Positions 31,575-41,679 are shown, counted from the first letter of the stretch. The stretch is DNA of 64,000 nt from Pseudomonas sp. 10S4 (GCF_034344865.1 NZ_CP133774.1:2914001-2978000), one strand, 5' to 3'. Translations and numbers: made by a program. The notes: a model not told the origin generated them from the letters alone.

Positions 31575-32492
31575 ATGGTCGACAAACTGACGCATCTGAA
31601 ACAGCTGGAGGCCGAAAGCATCCACATCATCCGCGAGGTCGCCGCCGAGTTCGATAACCCGGTGATGCTGTACTCCGTCGGTAAAGACTCCGCCGTGATG
31701 CTGCACCTTGCGCGCAAGGCATTCTTCCCGGGCAAGCTGCCGTTCCCGGTAATGCACGTCGACACCCAGTGGAAGTTCAAGGAGATGTACACGTTCCGCG
31801 ACCGCATGGTCGAAGAACTGGGCCTGGACCTGCTGGTGCACGTCAACCCCGATGGCGTTGCGCAGGGTATCAACCCGCTGACCCACGGCAGTGCCAAACA
31901 CACTGACATCATGAAAACCGAAGGCCTCAAGCAGGCCCTCGACAAGTACGGCTTCGACGCCGCATTTGGTGGTGCCCGCCGTGACGAAGAGAAATCCCGT
32001 GCCAAAGAGCGCGTGTATTCCTTCCGCGATACCAAGCACCGCTGGGACCCGAAGAACCAGCGCCCGGAGCTGTGGAACGTCTACAACGGTAACGTCAACA
32101 AGGGCGAATCCATTCGTGTGTTCCCATTGTCGAACTGGACCGAACTGGACATCTGGCAGTACATCTACCTCGAAGGCATCCCGATTGTGCCGCTGTATTT
32201 CGCCGCCGAGCGCGACGTTATCGAGATGAACGGCACCTGGATCATGATCGACGACGAACGCCTGCTCAATCACCTGAGCGACGAAGACAAGGCGCGCATC
32301 GTCAAGAAAAAGGTCCGTTTCCGTACGCTGGGCGACTACCCGTTGACCGGTGCGGTCGAGTCCGAGGCCACCAGCCTGACCGACATCATTCAGGAAATGC
32401 TCCTGACGCGAACTTCCGAACGCCAGGGCCGGGTCATCGATCACGATGGCGCAGGCTCGATGGAAGAAAAGAAACGTCAGGGTTATTTCTAA
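31575..32492 (+). CDS. cysD: Sulfate adenylyltransferase subunit 2 CysD
   Basis: Small catalytic subunit of ATP sulfurylase, making APS from sulfate and ATP together with the GTPase CysN. 305 residues of the PP-loop fold; the signature [13 protein letters not shown] is at about residues 37-49. Ends RQGYF as in homologues. Nine bases separate it from cysNC. Confidence 0.97.
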   Translation: MVDKLTHLKQLEAESIHIIREVAAEFDNPVMLYSVGKDSAVMLHLARKAFFPGKLPFPVMHVDTQWKFKEMYTFRDRMVEELGLDLLVHVNPDGVAQGINPLTHGSAKHTDIMKTEGLKQALDKYGFDAAFGGARRDEEKSRAKERVYSFRDTKHRWDPKNQRPELWNVYNGNVNKGESIRVFPLSNWTELDIWQYIYLEGIPIVPLYFAAERDVIEMNGTWIMIDDERLLNHLSDEDKARIVKKKVRFRTLGDYPLTGAVESEATSLTDIIQEMLLTRTSERQGRVIDHDGAGSMEEKKRQGYF

Positions 32493-32501
32493 GGGGTTGT
32501 C

Positions 32502-34404
32502 ATGTCGCACGTATCTGATTTGATCAGCGAGGACATCCTCGCCTACCTGGGCCAGCACGAACGCAAGGAAATGCTGCGCTTTCTGACCTGTGGCAACGTC
32601 GACGACGGCAAGAGCACCCTGATCGGGCGCCTGCTGCACGACTCCAAAATGATCTACGAAGATCACCTGGAAGCCATCACCCGCGACTCGAAAAAGTCGG
32701 CACCACCGGCGAAGACATCGACCTGGCATTGCTGGTCGACGGCTTGCAGGCTGAGCGTGAGCAGGGAATCACCATCGATGTCGCGTACCGCTACTTCGCG
32801 ACAGCGCGCCAAGCGCAACTTCATCCTCGCCGACTACCCCGGGCCACGTGCAGTACACCCGCAACATGGTCACCGGTGCGTCCACCTGTGACCTGGCGAT
32901 CATCCTGGTCGATGCCCGTTACGGCGTGCAGACCCAGACCCGTCGCCACAGCTTCATTGCCTCGTTGCTCGGCATCAAGCACATCGTGGTCGCCATCAAC
33001 AAGATGGACCTCAATGGCTTCGACGAAAGCGTGTTCGAGTCGATCAAGGCCGATTACCTGAAGTTCGCCGAAGGCATCGCGTTCAAGCCGACCACCATGG
33101 CCTTCGTGCCGATGTCCGCTCTGAAGGGCGACAACGTGGTGAACAAGTCCGAGCGCTCGCCGTGGTACACCGGCCAGTCGCTGATGGAAATCCTTGAAAC
33201 CGTCGAAATCGCCAACGACCGCAACTACACCGACCTGCGTTTCCCGGTGCAGTACGTCAACCGTCCGAACCTGAACTTCCGTGGTTTCGCCGGCACCCTG
33301 GCCAGCGGCATCGTGCACAAGGGCGACGAAGTCGTGGTGCTGCCGTCGGGCAAGAGTAGCCGCGTGAAATCCATCGTCACCTTCGAAGGTGAACTGGAGC
33401 ACGCAGGTCCAGGTCAAGCGGTCACGCTGACCATGGAAGACGAGATCGACATCTCTCGCGGTGACTTGCTGGTGCACGCCGACAACCAGCCGCAAGTGAC
33501 TGACGCCTTCGACGCCATGCTGGTGTGGATGGCTGAAGAACCGATGCTGCCGGGCAAGAAATACGACATCAAACGCGCCACGTCCTACGTGCCGGGTTCG
33601 ATCACCAGCATCGTCAACCGCGTTGACGTGAACACCCTGGAAGAAGGTCCGGCCAGTTCGTTGAACCTGAACGAGATCGGTCGGGTCAAGGTCAGCCTCG
33701 ACGCCGCCATCGCGCTGGACGGTTACTCGAGCAACCGCACCACCGGTTCGTTCATCGTCATCGATCGCTTGACCAACGGCACCGTCGCCGCTGGCATGAT
33801 CATCGCCCAGCCGTTGAGCCATGAAAGCGGCACTCATCATGGCAAATCGGCCCATGTAGCCACCGAGGAGCGTGCCCAACGCTTCGGCCAGCAACCGACC
33901 ACCGTGTTGTTCAGCGGCTTGTCGGGCGCAGGCAAAAGCACGCTGGCCTATGCGGTTGAACGCAAGTTGTTCGACTTGGGCCGTGCGGTGTTCGTGCTCG
34001 ACGGTCAGAACCTGCGTCATGACCTGAACAAAGGTCTGCCACTGGATCGCGCCGGCCGTACCGAGAACTGGCGTCGTGCGGCGCACGTAGCGCGTCAGTT
34101 CAACGAAGCCGGTTTGCTGACCCTGGCGGCATTTGTTGCTCCAAGCGCCGAAGGTCGTGAGCAGGCCAAGGACCTGATCGGTAAGGAGCGTTTGCTGACG
34201 GTTTACGTCCAGGCCTCGCCGACAGTTTGCGCCGAGCGTGATCCGCAAGGGCTGTATACCGCCGCTGGCGATAACATCCCGGGCGACTCCTTCCCGTACG
34301 ACGTGCCACTGGACGCTGACCTTGTAGTCGACACCCAGTCGCTGTCGCTGGAAGAAAGCGTCAAGCAAGTGCTGGATCTGCTGCGTAGCCGCGGCGCGAT
34401 CTAA
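32502..34404 (+). CDS. cysNC: Bifunctional sulfate adenylyltransferase GTPase / APS kinase CysNC (indels)
   Basis: Fusion of the GTPase subunit of ATP sulfurylase with APS kinase, giving PAPS. GTPase P-loop [10 protein letters not shown] is near the N-terminus, NKMD follows around nt 33000, and the kinase P-loop GLSGAGKST starts near nt 33915. The frame breaks three times: one base missing near 32697-32701 (KKS should be followed by [15 protein letters not shown]), extra bases near 32805-32815 (before AKRNFILAD), and an extra T near 32833 that turns the G3 motif DTPGHVQ into DYPG. Net +1 over 1903 bases; about 633 residues when corrected. Probable assembly errors. Confidence 0.9.
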
Positions 34405-34423
34405 GCGTTAGCCGCTCATAAAA

Positions 34424-34458
34424 AACCCGCCGATGAGTGATCATCGGCGGGTTTTTTT
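34424..34458 (+). terminator. Terminator after cysNC
   Basis: AACCCGCCGATGA / TCATCGGCGGGTT with a four-base loop and a run of T; a strong rho-independent structure 20 bases after the stop. Confidence 0.95.
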
Positions 34459-34500
34459 GTGTCTTGCGATATCCAAATAATGAAATGGCTCCCCCCGCCG

Positions 34501-34535
34501 CCCCCTGTGATCGCCCACTAAGCTTTCACAGGGGG
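34501..34535. repeat. Inverted repeat in the left end of the IS
   Basis: CCCCCTGTGA (34501-34510) and TCACAGGGGG (34526-34535) form a 10-base stem with a 15-base loop just upstream of the transposase start. It could limit transposase expression or be part of the element's end. Confidence 0.7.
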
Positions 34536-34554
34536 CTCATCGGAGACCGTTGCC

Positions 34555-35580
34555 ATGAACAAAGTAGCTATTGTCGCCATCGATCTGGGAAAACACAGCT
34601 TTCATCTGCATGCACAAGATGATCGTGGTCATGAGCTTTACCGCAAAAAGTTTAATCGGGCGGCGCTCATCCAGCATCTGGCCAATCTCGAACCCTGCAC
34701 CGTTGCGATGGAAGCTTGCGGCGGAGCCCACTTCATGGCGCAGGAAGTCTCAAGACTGGGGCATATACCCAAACTCATTGCTCCGCATCTCGTGCGTCCG
34801 TATGTGAAAAGCAACAAGAACGACTTCGCTGATGCCGAAGCGATCTGCGAGGCTGCAACTCGTCCAACAATGCGCTTTGTGCCGCCCAAGAATCAGGCTC
34901 AGCAGGCGCTGGCCATGCTCAACTCGACACGTGATTCGTTCATCAAAGAACGTACTGCTACCGTCAATCGGATTCACGCAGCCCTCCTGGAAGTCGGAAT
35001 CAGCTTGGCCCCAGGCTTCAAGTCCATCAAAGATCTTCCAGCGCTGCTTGAAGCGCATCCACTTCCCGATTCCATCAAAAAACTACTGACCAGGCTGCGT
35101 GAGCACTTCAATTACTTGCACGAGCAGGTCAAGGCTTTGGATAAGGAAGTGGAGTGCCAAGCCGCTGAAGATGATCTGGCTGTTCGCTTGATGACGATGC
35201 CGTGTGTCGGCCCGATCACCTCCAGCGTCCTGGCTGCCGAGTTGGGCGATGGCAAACAGTTCAAGTGCGGCCGAGGCTATTCGGCCTCGATCGGGCTAGT
35301 GCCCAAACAACACTCCACGGGCGGAAAAACCGTACTTTTAGGCATCAGCAAGCGGGGTGACCGAAACCAGAGACGTCTGCTGATCCAGTGTGCCCGCGTC
35401 TATCTGATGCAGTTGGATCGACAGAAAGGAGCGCTGGCGGACTGGGTCCGACGGCTATGGGACAACCATCACTCCAATCATGTGGTCTGCGCACTGGCCA
35501 ACAAACTGGCGAGAATCGCCTGGGCGATTGCAGCACACCACACCGAATTCGATGCGGGGCCAGGCGCGATGAACGCCTGA
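34555..35580 (+). CDS. IS110-family transposase (IS1111 group)
   Basis: DEDD recombinase of 341 residues. The RuvC-like N-terminal domain shows D10 (AIDLGK), E53 (MEACGG) and D90/D93 (KNDFADAEAI); the C-terminal Tnp_20 domain carries the conserved serine region GYSASIGLVPKQHSTGG (about 241-257). The motifs YRKKF, EACGGAHFMA and KSNKND match the IS4321/IS5075 branch of the IS1111 group as I know it. The gene is full length with no breaks, so the element may be active. Confidence 0.93.
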   Translation: MNKVAIVAIDLGKHSFHLHAQDDRGHELYRKKFNRAALIQHLANLEPCTVAMEACGGAHFMAQEVSRLGHIPKLIAPHLVRPYVKSNKNDFADAEAICEAATRPTMRFVPPKNQAQQALAMLNSTRDSFIKERTATVNRIHAALLEVGISLAPGFKSIKDLPALLEAHPLPDSIKKLLTRLREHFNYLHEQVKALDKEVECQAAEDDLAVRLMTMPCVGPITSSVLAAELGDGKQFKCGRGYSASIGLVPKQHSTGGKTVLLGISKRGDRNQRRLLIQCARVYLMQLDRQKGALADWVRRLWDNHHSNHVVCALANKLARIAWAIAAHHTEFDAGPGAMNA

Positions 35581-35825
35581 CCCCGCTGTCACCCGAGCAC
35601 CACCCACCTGGTTTGCGATGCTGGATAACAGATGACGTGAACGGCCAACCGGCCTGACGAAAACCCTGAGCTCCCACACGGCTGAAAGGCCGTCCAAGTA
35701 ATTAGGATCGCCGGGCATCGATTCTCATCAAGGCGCGAATGGACCAACCTCCACTCAGACGCCGGATAGATGAAAGCAAGCCAAACACATCATCAAAAAC
35801 AGTATTGCAGAAAAGGGGGAACCAT
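35581..35825 (+). ncRNA. Candidate bridge RNA region in the IS right end
   Basis: About 245 non-coding bases between the transposase stop and the right inverted repeat. IS110-family enzymes use a bridge RNA encoded in a non-coding end; in the IS1111 group it is expected in the right end, which is the longer one here. The region holds small hairpins (GGCCAACCGGCC near 35643; CGGCTGAAAGGCCG near 35680) and, at 35670-35678, GCTCCCACA, the complement of the REP sequence TGTGGGAGC adjoining the element. RNA limits were not determined. Confidence 0.4.
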
Positions 35826-35827
35826 AG

Positions 35828-35918
35828 ATGTGGGAGCGGGCTTGCTCGCGAAGAGGCCATGTCAGTCGATAGAAATGTCGAATGACAGACCGCTTTCGCG
35901 AGCAAGCCCGCTCCCACA
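35828..35918. repeat. REP pair, family B, next to the IS
   Basis: ATGTGGGAGCGGGCTTGCTC and inverted copy GAGCAAGCCCGCTCCCACA. Its left edge meets the right end of the IS; the right edge is six bases from the acyltransferase stop. Confidence 0.92.
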
Positions 35919-35923
35919 GGGGA

Positions 35924-36829
35924 TCAGTGTTTGGTTGGATACTCGCGATGCATCTGCGCCAGCTTCGCATCCTTGTCTTCCCACAACTTATTGATCCAAC
36001 CCTGAAACTCCAGTCGGTATTCCCCATCCTGGTCGTAATTCTTGCCAATGAACTGCGGCGGAATCTTCAACTCTTCAAAATTCACCACTACATCTTTCAC
36101 GTTCCCGCAGAGCAAATCCCAATAACCCGGACGCCCGCCCGGATAGTGAATGGTCACATTGACGATGGATTCCAGCTGCTCACCCATCGCATCCAGCACA
36201 AACGCAATGCCGCCAGCCTTGGGTTTCAGCAGATAGCGAAACGGTGATTTTTGCTGGGCATGCTTGTCCTCGGTGAAGCGTGTGCCTTCGACGAAATTGA
36301 AAATCCCCACCGGGCTATTGCGGAACTTGTCGCAGGTCTTGCGGGTGGTTTCCAGGTCTTTGCCTTTCTTCTCCGGGTGTTTTTCCAGGTAGGCCTTGGA
36401 GTAGCGCTTCATGAACGGAAAGCCCAGGGTCCACCAGGCCAGACCAATCACTGGCACCCAGATCAGTTCTTGTTTGAGAAAGAACTTCAGCGGCTGGATA
36501 CGGCGGTTGAGTACGTATTGCAGCACCATGATGTCGACCCAGCTCTGGTGGTTACTGGTGATCAGGTACGAGTGTTCGTAGTCCAGCCCTTCAAGGCCCG
36601 TGAGGTGCCAGCGGGTACGGCAGACCAGGTTCATCCAGGCCTTGTTGTTGCTGATCCAGGCTTCATGGGTGTGGCCCATCAACCAACGCGTGAAGCGCTG
36701 GGTGAGGGCGAACGGCAACACCTTGAAAATCGCTACGCAGAACAGAAACGAGCACAGCAAAATGGTATTCAGTGCCAACAGCAGCGAGGCGATCACGCCG
36801 CGCACGGGTGCAGGTAGGAATTGCAGCAT
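35924..36829 (-). CDS. 1-acyl-glycerol-3-phosphate acyltransferase-like protein (YihG type)
   Basis: PlsC-family membrane acyltransferase, 301 residues. The HX4D catalytic motif is NHQSWVD (about residues 93-99) and the acceptor-binding motif is NFVEGTRFT; one or two hydrophobic segments lie at the N-terminus (about 8-40). Similar E. coli enzymes (YihG) set acyl composition of phospholipids. It starts directly after the pta stop, so the two are likely cotranscribed. Confidence 0.88.
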   Translation of the reverse strand: MLQFLPAPVRGVIASLLLALNTILLCSFLFCVAIFKVLPFALTQRFTRWLMGHTHEAWISNNKAWMNLVCRTRWHLTGLEGLDYEHSYLITSNHQSWVDIMVLQYVLNRRIQPLKFFLKQELIWVPVIGLAWWTLGFPFMKRYSKAYLEKHPEKKGKDLETTRKTCDKFRNSPVGIFNFVEGTRFTEDKHAQQKSPFRYLLKPKAGGIAFVLDAMGEQLESIVNVTIHYPGGRPGYWDLLCGNVKDVVVNFEELKIPPQFIGKNYDQDGEYRLEFQGWINKLWEDKDAKLAQMHREYPTKH

Positions 36830-38928
36830 TTAAAGATCCAAAGGTCGGTTGGCAGCTTGAATCGCGGTCAACGCGATGGTGTAGACGATGTCGTCGACTT
36901 GCGCGCCGCGCGGCAGGTCGTTCACCGGTTTGCGCAGGCCTTGCAGCATCGGCCCGAGGCTGACGCAGTCGGCGCTGCGTTGCACGGCTTTGTGGGTGGT
37001 GTTGCCGGTGTTCAGGTCGGGGAACACGAAGACCGTGGCGCGACCGGCCACCTGACTGTTCGGCGCCAGTTGCCGGGCCACGGTTTCGTTGGCGGCGGCG
37101 TCGTACTGCAACGGGCCGTCGATCAGCAACGAGTTTTGTTGTTCGTGGGCGAGCAACGTTGCTTCGCGGACCTTCTCGACTTCTTCACCGCTGGCTGACT
37201 CACCGCTGGAATAGCTGATCATCGCCACCCGTGGGGTGATGCCAAACGCGGCGGCCGAGTCGGCGCTTTGCAACGCGATCTCGGCCAATTCGCTGGCGCT
37301 CGGGTGTGGGTTCATCACGCAGTCACCGTAAACCAGCACTTCCTCGGGAAACAGCATAAAGAACACCGATGACACCAGCGTGCAGCCCGGCGCGGTCTTG
37401 ATCAGTTGCAGGGCCGGGCGGATGGTGTTGGCGGTGGAGTGGATGACCCCGGAGACGAGGCCGTCGACTTCATCCAGCGCGAGCATCATGGTGCCGATCA
37501 CCACGGTGTCTTCCAGTTGCTGCTCGGCCATCGGTGCGTTGAGGCTTTTGGTCTTGCGCAGGGCAACCATCGGTTCGATGTAGTTACCGCGAATCAGGTC
37601 CGGATCAAGAATCTCCAGGCCGGGCGGCAACTCGATACCTTGGGCGCGGGCCACGGCTTCGACGTCCGCCGGTTTGGCCAGCAACACGCAACGGGCGATC
37701 CCGCGCGCCTGGCAGATCGCGGCGGCTTGCACGGTCAGCGGCTCGCTGCCTTCAGGCAACACAATGCGCTTGTTGGCAGCCTGGGCACGCTGGATCAGTT
37801 GATAGCGGAACACTGCGGGCGACAAGCGCATTTCCCGTGGCGTACCGCAACGCTGGTGCAGCCATTTGGCGTCGAGGTGGCTGGCGACGAAATCGGTGAT
37901 GATCTCCGCGCGCTCGCGGTCGTCGATCGGGATTTCCTTGTTCAGGCCGTTTAACAGGTTGGCGGTTTCGTAGGACCCGGTGCTCACCGACAACACCGGC
38001 AGGCCAGCCTGCAAGGCACCACGGCACAGGTCCATGATTCGCGGGTCGGGCAGGGTGTCGCTGGTCAGCAACAGGCCGGCCAGCGGCACGCCGTTCATGG
38101 CGGCGAGGCTGACGGCGAGAATGATGTCGTCACGATCGCCGGGGGTCACCACCAGCACGCCGGGCTTGAGTAGCTCCACGGTATTGCGCATGGTGCGGGC
38201 GCAGATGATGATTTTGGTCATGCGCCGGGTTTCGTAGTCACCGGCATTGAGAATTTGCGCGCCCATCAGGTCGGCGACGTCACGGGTGCGCGGGGCGTTC
38301 AGTTCCGGCTGGAACGGAATGCAGCCGAGCAGCCGGAAGTCGCCGCTGCGCAGCAAAGGCGAGTGCTCTTTCAGGCGCGAGGCGAAGGCCTCCATGCTTT
38401 CGTCGGTCTTTACCTTGTTCAGGATCACGCCGAGGACCTTCGGGTCTTTCGGGCCGCCGAACAACTGCGCCTGCAATTCCACCCGGCCGGAGAGTTCGGT
38501 CAGCACTTCGTTTTCCGGTGCCGAGACCAGAATCACTTCGGCATCGAGGCTCTTGGCCAAGTGCAGATTGACCCGTGCGGCGTAGCTGGCGCTGCGGGTC
38601 GGAACCATGCCTTCGACGATCAGCACGTCTTTGCCGATGGCCGCCTGCTGATACAGGGTGATGATTTCTTCGAGCAGTTCGTCCAGCTGACCGTCGCCGA
38701 GCATGCGCTCGACATGGGCCAGGCCCAGTGGTTGCGGCGGCTTGAGGCCGTGGGTGCGCGCCACCAGTTCAGTGGAGCGCTCAGGGCCGGTGTCACCCGG
38801 ATGCGGCTGGGCAATCGGTTTGAAAAAGCCGACTTTCAGCCCGGCTCGCTCAAGGGTACGCACCAGCCCGAGGCTGATGGAGGTCAGACCCACACCAAAA
38901 TCGGTGGGCGCGATAAAAAAGTTTGCAT
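36830..38928 (-). CDS. pta: Phosphate acetyltransferase Pta (frameshift at the start)
   Basis: Converts acetyl-CoA and phosphate to acetyl phosphate. Long form of about 699 residues with an N-terminal P-loop-like/DRTGG region and a C-terminal PTA_PTB catalytic domain (VSGVIHSTANTIRPALQLI). The open frame starts at 38893, but the family N-terminus MQTFFIAPTDFGVGLTSISL is readable from an ATG at 38926-38928 if one base is added to the run of six A (plus strand) at 38915-38920. A good ribosome site (AGGGA) precedes that ATG. Treated as a homopolymer deletion. No ackA lies beside it in this window. Confidence 0.9.
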
Positions 38929-38988
38929 GCGGATTCCCTGGAGGTGCATGGCAATGGTGAACGCCTATGACTGGCCTTCTACCGAAAT

Positions 38989-39297
38989 TCAGTCGCCAAG
39001 GTTATCGCTAACCGAGCCTTGTGCGCACCAACCGCAGTCAAAGGGTTGGCCTATTTTTTCAATACGTTGCGCCGGGTCCAGGACCCAGGCCCGGGATTGC
39101 CAGGGCGGCTGGTGGCGCAGGTGCTGGGTATGACCGCAGGAAAGCTCGGCCACCCAGTGCCCGTCCTCGTCCTGATGAAAGCCTGTGACCGTCGAGAACT
39201 GCGCCGCAATCCGTCTGTCCGGGTTGTGTTCGCTTTCGGGCGATTGCTTCGCTAAACTTGGTCTTTCTATATTCTTCTGCAAAAGGTCTCGCCCCAT
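38989..39297 (-). CDS. DUF3565 family protein
   Basis: Small conserved protein of about 102 residues, function unknown. Core GFHQDEDGHWVAELSCGHTQ ends in a Cys-His group, and FDCGWCAQG near the C-terminus adds a CxxC pair, so a zinc-binding fold is likely. The start is uncertain: I use the ATG at 39297, which overlaps the divergent peptidyl-prolyl isomerase start by two bases; an ATG at 39327 is also in frame. Confidence 0.7.
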   Translation of the reverse strand: MGRDLLQKNIERPSLAKQSPESEHNPDRRIAAQFSTVTGFHQDEDGHWVAELSCGHTQHLRHQPPWQSRAWVLDPAQRIEKIGQPFDCGWCAQGSVSDNLGD

Positions 39298-39781
39298 GCT
39301 GATCGCCGCCAATAAGGCTGTCTCCATCGACTATACCCTGACCAACGACGTTGGTGAGGTCATCGACAGCTCCGCCGGCGGCGCGCCGCTGGTCTACCTG
39401 CAAGGCGCAGGTAACATCATTCCGGGCCTGGAAAAGGCGCTGGAAGGCAAGAAAGTCGGTGACGAACTGACTGTCGCCGTAGAACCTGAAGATGCTTACG
39501 GCGAATACGCTGCCGAACTGGTCAGCACCCTGAGCCGCAGCATGTTCGAAGGCGTCGACGAACTGGAAGTGGGCATGCAGTTCCACGCTTCCGCGCCGGA
39601 CGGCCAGATGCAAATCGTCACTATCCGTGACCTGGACGGCGACGATGTCACCGTCGACGGCAACCACCCGTTGGCCGGTCAGCGCCTGAATTTCCAGGTC
39701 AAGATCATCGACATCCGTGACGCCAGCCAGGAAGAAATCGCTCATGGTCACGTCCATGGCGAAGGTGGCCATCACCACTGA
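39296..39781 (+). CDS. FKBP-type peptidyl-prolyl isomerase, SlyD-like
   Basis: Prolyl isomerase/chaperone of 161 residues. FKBP part with inserted flap: MLIAANKAVSIDYTLTND, ...GNIIPGLEKALEGKKVGD, then a short His-rich tail (HGHVHGEGGHHH) that may bind nickel or zinc as in SlyD. A terminator follows 29 bases after the stop. Confidence 0.92.
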   Translation: MLIAANKAVSIDYTLTNDVGEVIDSSAGGAPLVYLQGAGNIIPGLEKALEGKKVGDELTVAVEPEDAYGEYAAELVSTLSRSMFEGVDELEVGMQFHASAPDGQMQIVTIRDLDGDDVTVDGNHPLAGQRLNFQVKIIDIRDASQEEIAHGHVHGEGGHHH

Positions 39782-39809
39782 TTTCTGCGCTAAGCTCAGA
39801 GAACTGGAG

Positions 39810-39833
39810 AGGCGCCCGAGGGGCGCCTTTTTT
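39810..39833 (+). terminator. Terminator after slyD-like gene
   Basis: AGGCGCCC / GGGGCGCCT stem with a two-base loop core followed by TTTTTT. Confidence 0.9.
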
Positions 39834-39904
39834 AGTCCGCGGCTGTCCCAGGCGGCGCCGCCAAGTGGCTGTTTCGAGAAGAATATGGGAATTTGGAGTT
39901 CGTC

Positions 39905-40387
39905 ATGAGTGCTTTCCACGACCTTAAATTGACAGCCCTGGATGGTCAGGAGCTACCTCTGGCGCCCTTCAAAGGGCACGTCGTGCTGGTGGTCAACGTT
40001 GCCTCCAAATGTGGTTTGACCCCACAGTACGCGGCGCTGGAAAACCTCTATCAGCAATTCAAGGGCCAAGGCTTCAGCGTGCTGGGTTTGCCGTGCAACC
40101 AGTTTGCGGGACAAGAGCCAGGCACCGAGAAAGAGATCCAGGAATTCTGCAGCCTCAACTATGGCGTGACCTTTCCGTTGTCCAGCAAGCTGGAAGTCAA
40201 CGGTCACGAACGTCATCAGTTGTACCGTTTGCTGGCGGGCGAGGGCGCGGAGTTTCCGGGCGATATCACCTGGAACTTCGAAAAATTCCTGCTGGGTAAA
40301 GACGGGCGGGTGCTGGCGCGTTTCTCGCCGCGGACGGCGCCGGATGATCCGACGATTGTTCATGCAATCGAAAAAGCACTGAGCTGA
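39905..40387 (+). CDS. Glutathione peroxidase (thiol-dependent)
   Basis: Reduces hydroperoxides using glutathione or thioredoxin. 160 residues. Active-site tetrad: C36 (NVASKCGLTP), Q70 (CNQFAGQE), W123 and N124 (ITWNFEKFL). It is a Cys enzyme, not a selenoprotein. The ATG at 39905 fits the family; the in-frame ATG at 39893 adds only four residues. Confidence 0.93.
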   Translation: MSAFHDLKLTALDGQELPLAPFKGHVVLVVNVASKCGLTPQYAALENLYQQFKGQGFSVLGLPCNQFAGQEPGTEKEIQEFCSLNYGVTFPLSSKLEVNGHERHQLYRLLAGEGAEFPGDITWNFEKFLLGKDGRVLARFSPRTAPDDPTIVHAIEKALS

Positions 40388-40399
40388 TTCCGCAAGATC

Positions 40400-40475
40400 A
40401 AAAGATCGCAGCCTTCGGCAGCTCCTACGGGTGTTCACATTCCCGCGTAGGAGCTGCCGAACGCTGCGATCTTTT
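40400..40475. repeat. REP pair, family A
   Basis: AAAAGATCGCAGCCTTCGGC and GTAGGAGCTGCCGAACGCTG facing each other, downstream of the glutathione peroxidase gene. Confidence 0.9.
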
Positions 40476-40575
40476 CGTTTCTAATCCTTAATCACTTAAA
40501 TCAATAGTGCTGTTCAAGGCTTACGACTCTCCATATTATCGCCGTCATAAAGTCTATATTCCCGTGGAGCGTCCC

Positions 40576-41679
40576 ATGCCTGTCAAAGCCCTGTTCAAAC
40601 CGTTCCACCTCGGCACCCTCGAACTGCCGTCCCGCGTCGTCATGGCGCCGATGACCCGCTCCTTTTCCCCAGGCGGCGTGCCTAATTCCAAGGTGATCGA
40701 ATACTACCGTCGCCGCGCCGCCGCCGGTGTTGGCCTGATCATCACCGAAGGCACCACCGTCGGCCACAAGGCCTCCAACGGCTACCCGAATGTGCCGCAT
40801 TTCTACGGCGAAGCAGCGCTGGCGGGCTGGAAAAAAGTCGTCGATGCAGTGCACGCCGAGGGCGGCAAGATCGTTCCGCAGCTGTGGCACGTGGGCAGTG
40901 TGCGTCGCATTGGCACCGAGCCGGATGCCAGCGTTCCGGGCTATGGCCCGTCTGAAAAATTGAAGGACGGTCAGGTCGTGGTTCACGGCATGACCAAGCA
41001 GGATATCCAGGACGTGATTGCTGCGTTTGCCCAGTCTGCCAAGGACGCGCAAAGCATCGGTATGGACGGCGTGGAAATCCACGGTGCTCACGGCTATCTG
41101 GTCGACCAGTTCTTCTGGGAAGGCACTAACCAGCGCACCGATGAATACGGCGGCAGCCTGGCCAATCGTTCGCGGTTCGCCATCGAGTTGATTCAGGCGG
41201 TACGCGCTGCGGTAGGCGAAGGTTTCCCGATCATCTTCCGTTTCTCCCAGTGGAAGCAGCAGGACTACACCGCGCGCCTGGTGCAAACCCCGGAAGCCTT
41301 GGGCGAATTCCTCAAGCCGTTATCCGACGCTGGCGTGGATATTTTCCACTGCTCGACGCGGCGTTTCTGGGAACCAGAGTTCGACGGTTCCGACCTGAAC
41401 CTGGCCGGCTGGACTCGCAAGCTCACCGGCAAACCGACTATCACCGTGGGCAGCGTCGGCCTGGATGGCGAGTTCCTGCAGTTCATGGTCAACACTGACA
41501 AAATCGCCCAACCGGCCAGCCTGGAAAATCTGCTGGAGCGTTTGAATAACGAAGAGTTCGATTTGGTAGCGGTTGGCCGTGCGCTGCTGGTGGACCCGGA
41601 CTGGGCGCAGAAAGTGCGCGATGGCCGTGAAGAAGACATCCTGCCGTTCAGCCGTGAGGCGTTGATGACGCTGGTTTAA
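40576..41679 (+). CDS. NADH:flavin oxidoreductase (Old Yellow Enzyme family)
   Basis: FMN-dependent ene-reductase, 367 residues, TIM barrel. Visible: VVMAPMTRSFSPGGVPN near the N-terminus, the substrate-binding pair in EIHGAHGYLVDQFFW (HGAH), and the FMN-phosphate segment VAVGRALLVDPDW. The ATG at 40576 has GGAG eight bases upstream; the in-frame TTG/ATG region at 40507 would add 23 unlikely residues. The natural substrate is not known; relatives reduce activated alkenes, nitroesters and nitroaromatics. Confidence 0.9.
   Translation: MPVKALFKPFHLGTLELPSRVVMAPMTRSFSPGGVPNSKVIEYYRRRAAAGVGLIITEGTTVGHKASNGYPNVPHFYGEAALAGWKKVVDAVHAEGGKIVPQLWHVGSVRRIGTEPDASVPGYGPSEKLKDGQVVVHGMTKQDIQDVIAAFAQSAKDAQSIGMDGVEIHGAHGYLVDQFFWEGTNQRTDEYGGSLANRSRFAIELIQAVRAAVGEGFPIIFRFSQWKQQDYTARLVQTPEALGEFLKPLSDAGVDIFHCSTRRFWEPEFDGSDLNLAGWTRKLTGKPTITVGSVGLDGEFLQFMVNTDKIAQPASLENLLERLNNEEFDLVAVGRALLVDPDWAQKVRDGREEDILPFSREALMTLV

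Larger units (their letters stand above)
34478..35828 (+). mobile_element. IS110-family element, IS1111 type
   Basis: Insertion sequence with one DEDD transposase gene. Subterminal inverted repeats are ATGGCTCCCCCC (34485-34496) and GGGGGAACCAT (35815-35825), one mismatch over 11 bases. IS1111-type elements carry about seven bases outside the left repeat and three outside the right one, which sets my outer limits (inferred, not proved). The left non-coding end is about 70 bases and the right end about 245. No target duplication is expected. The right end abuts a family B REP repeat starting at 35828. Confidence 0.8.

Noticed and set aside
35581..35700. Minus-strand open frames in the IS right end
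   Set aside because: Short, without motifs, and located where a bridge RNA is expected.
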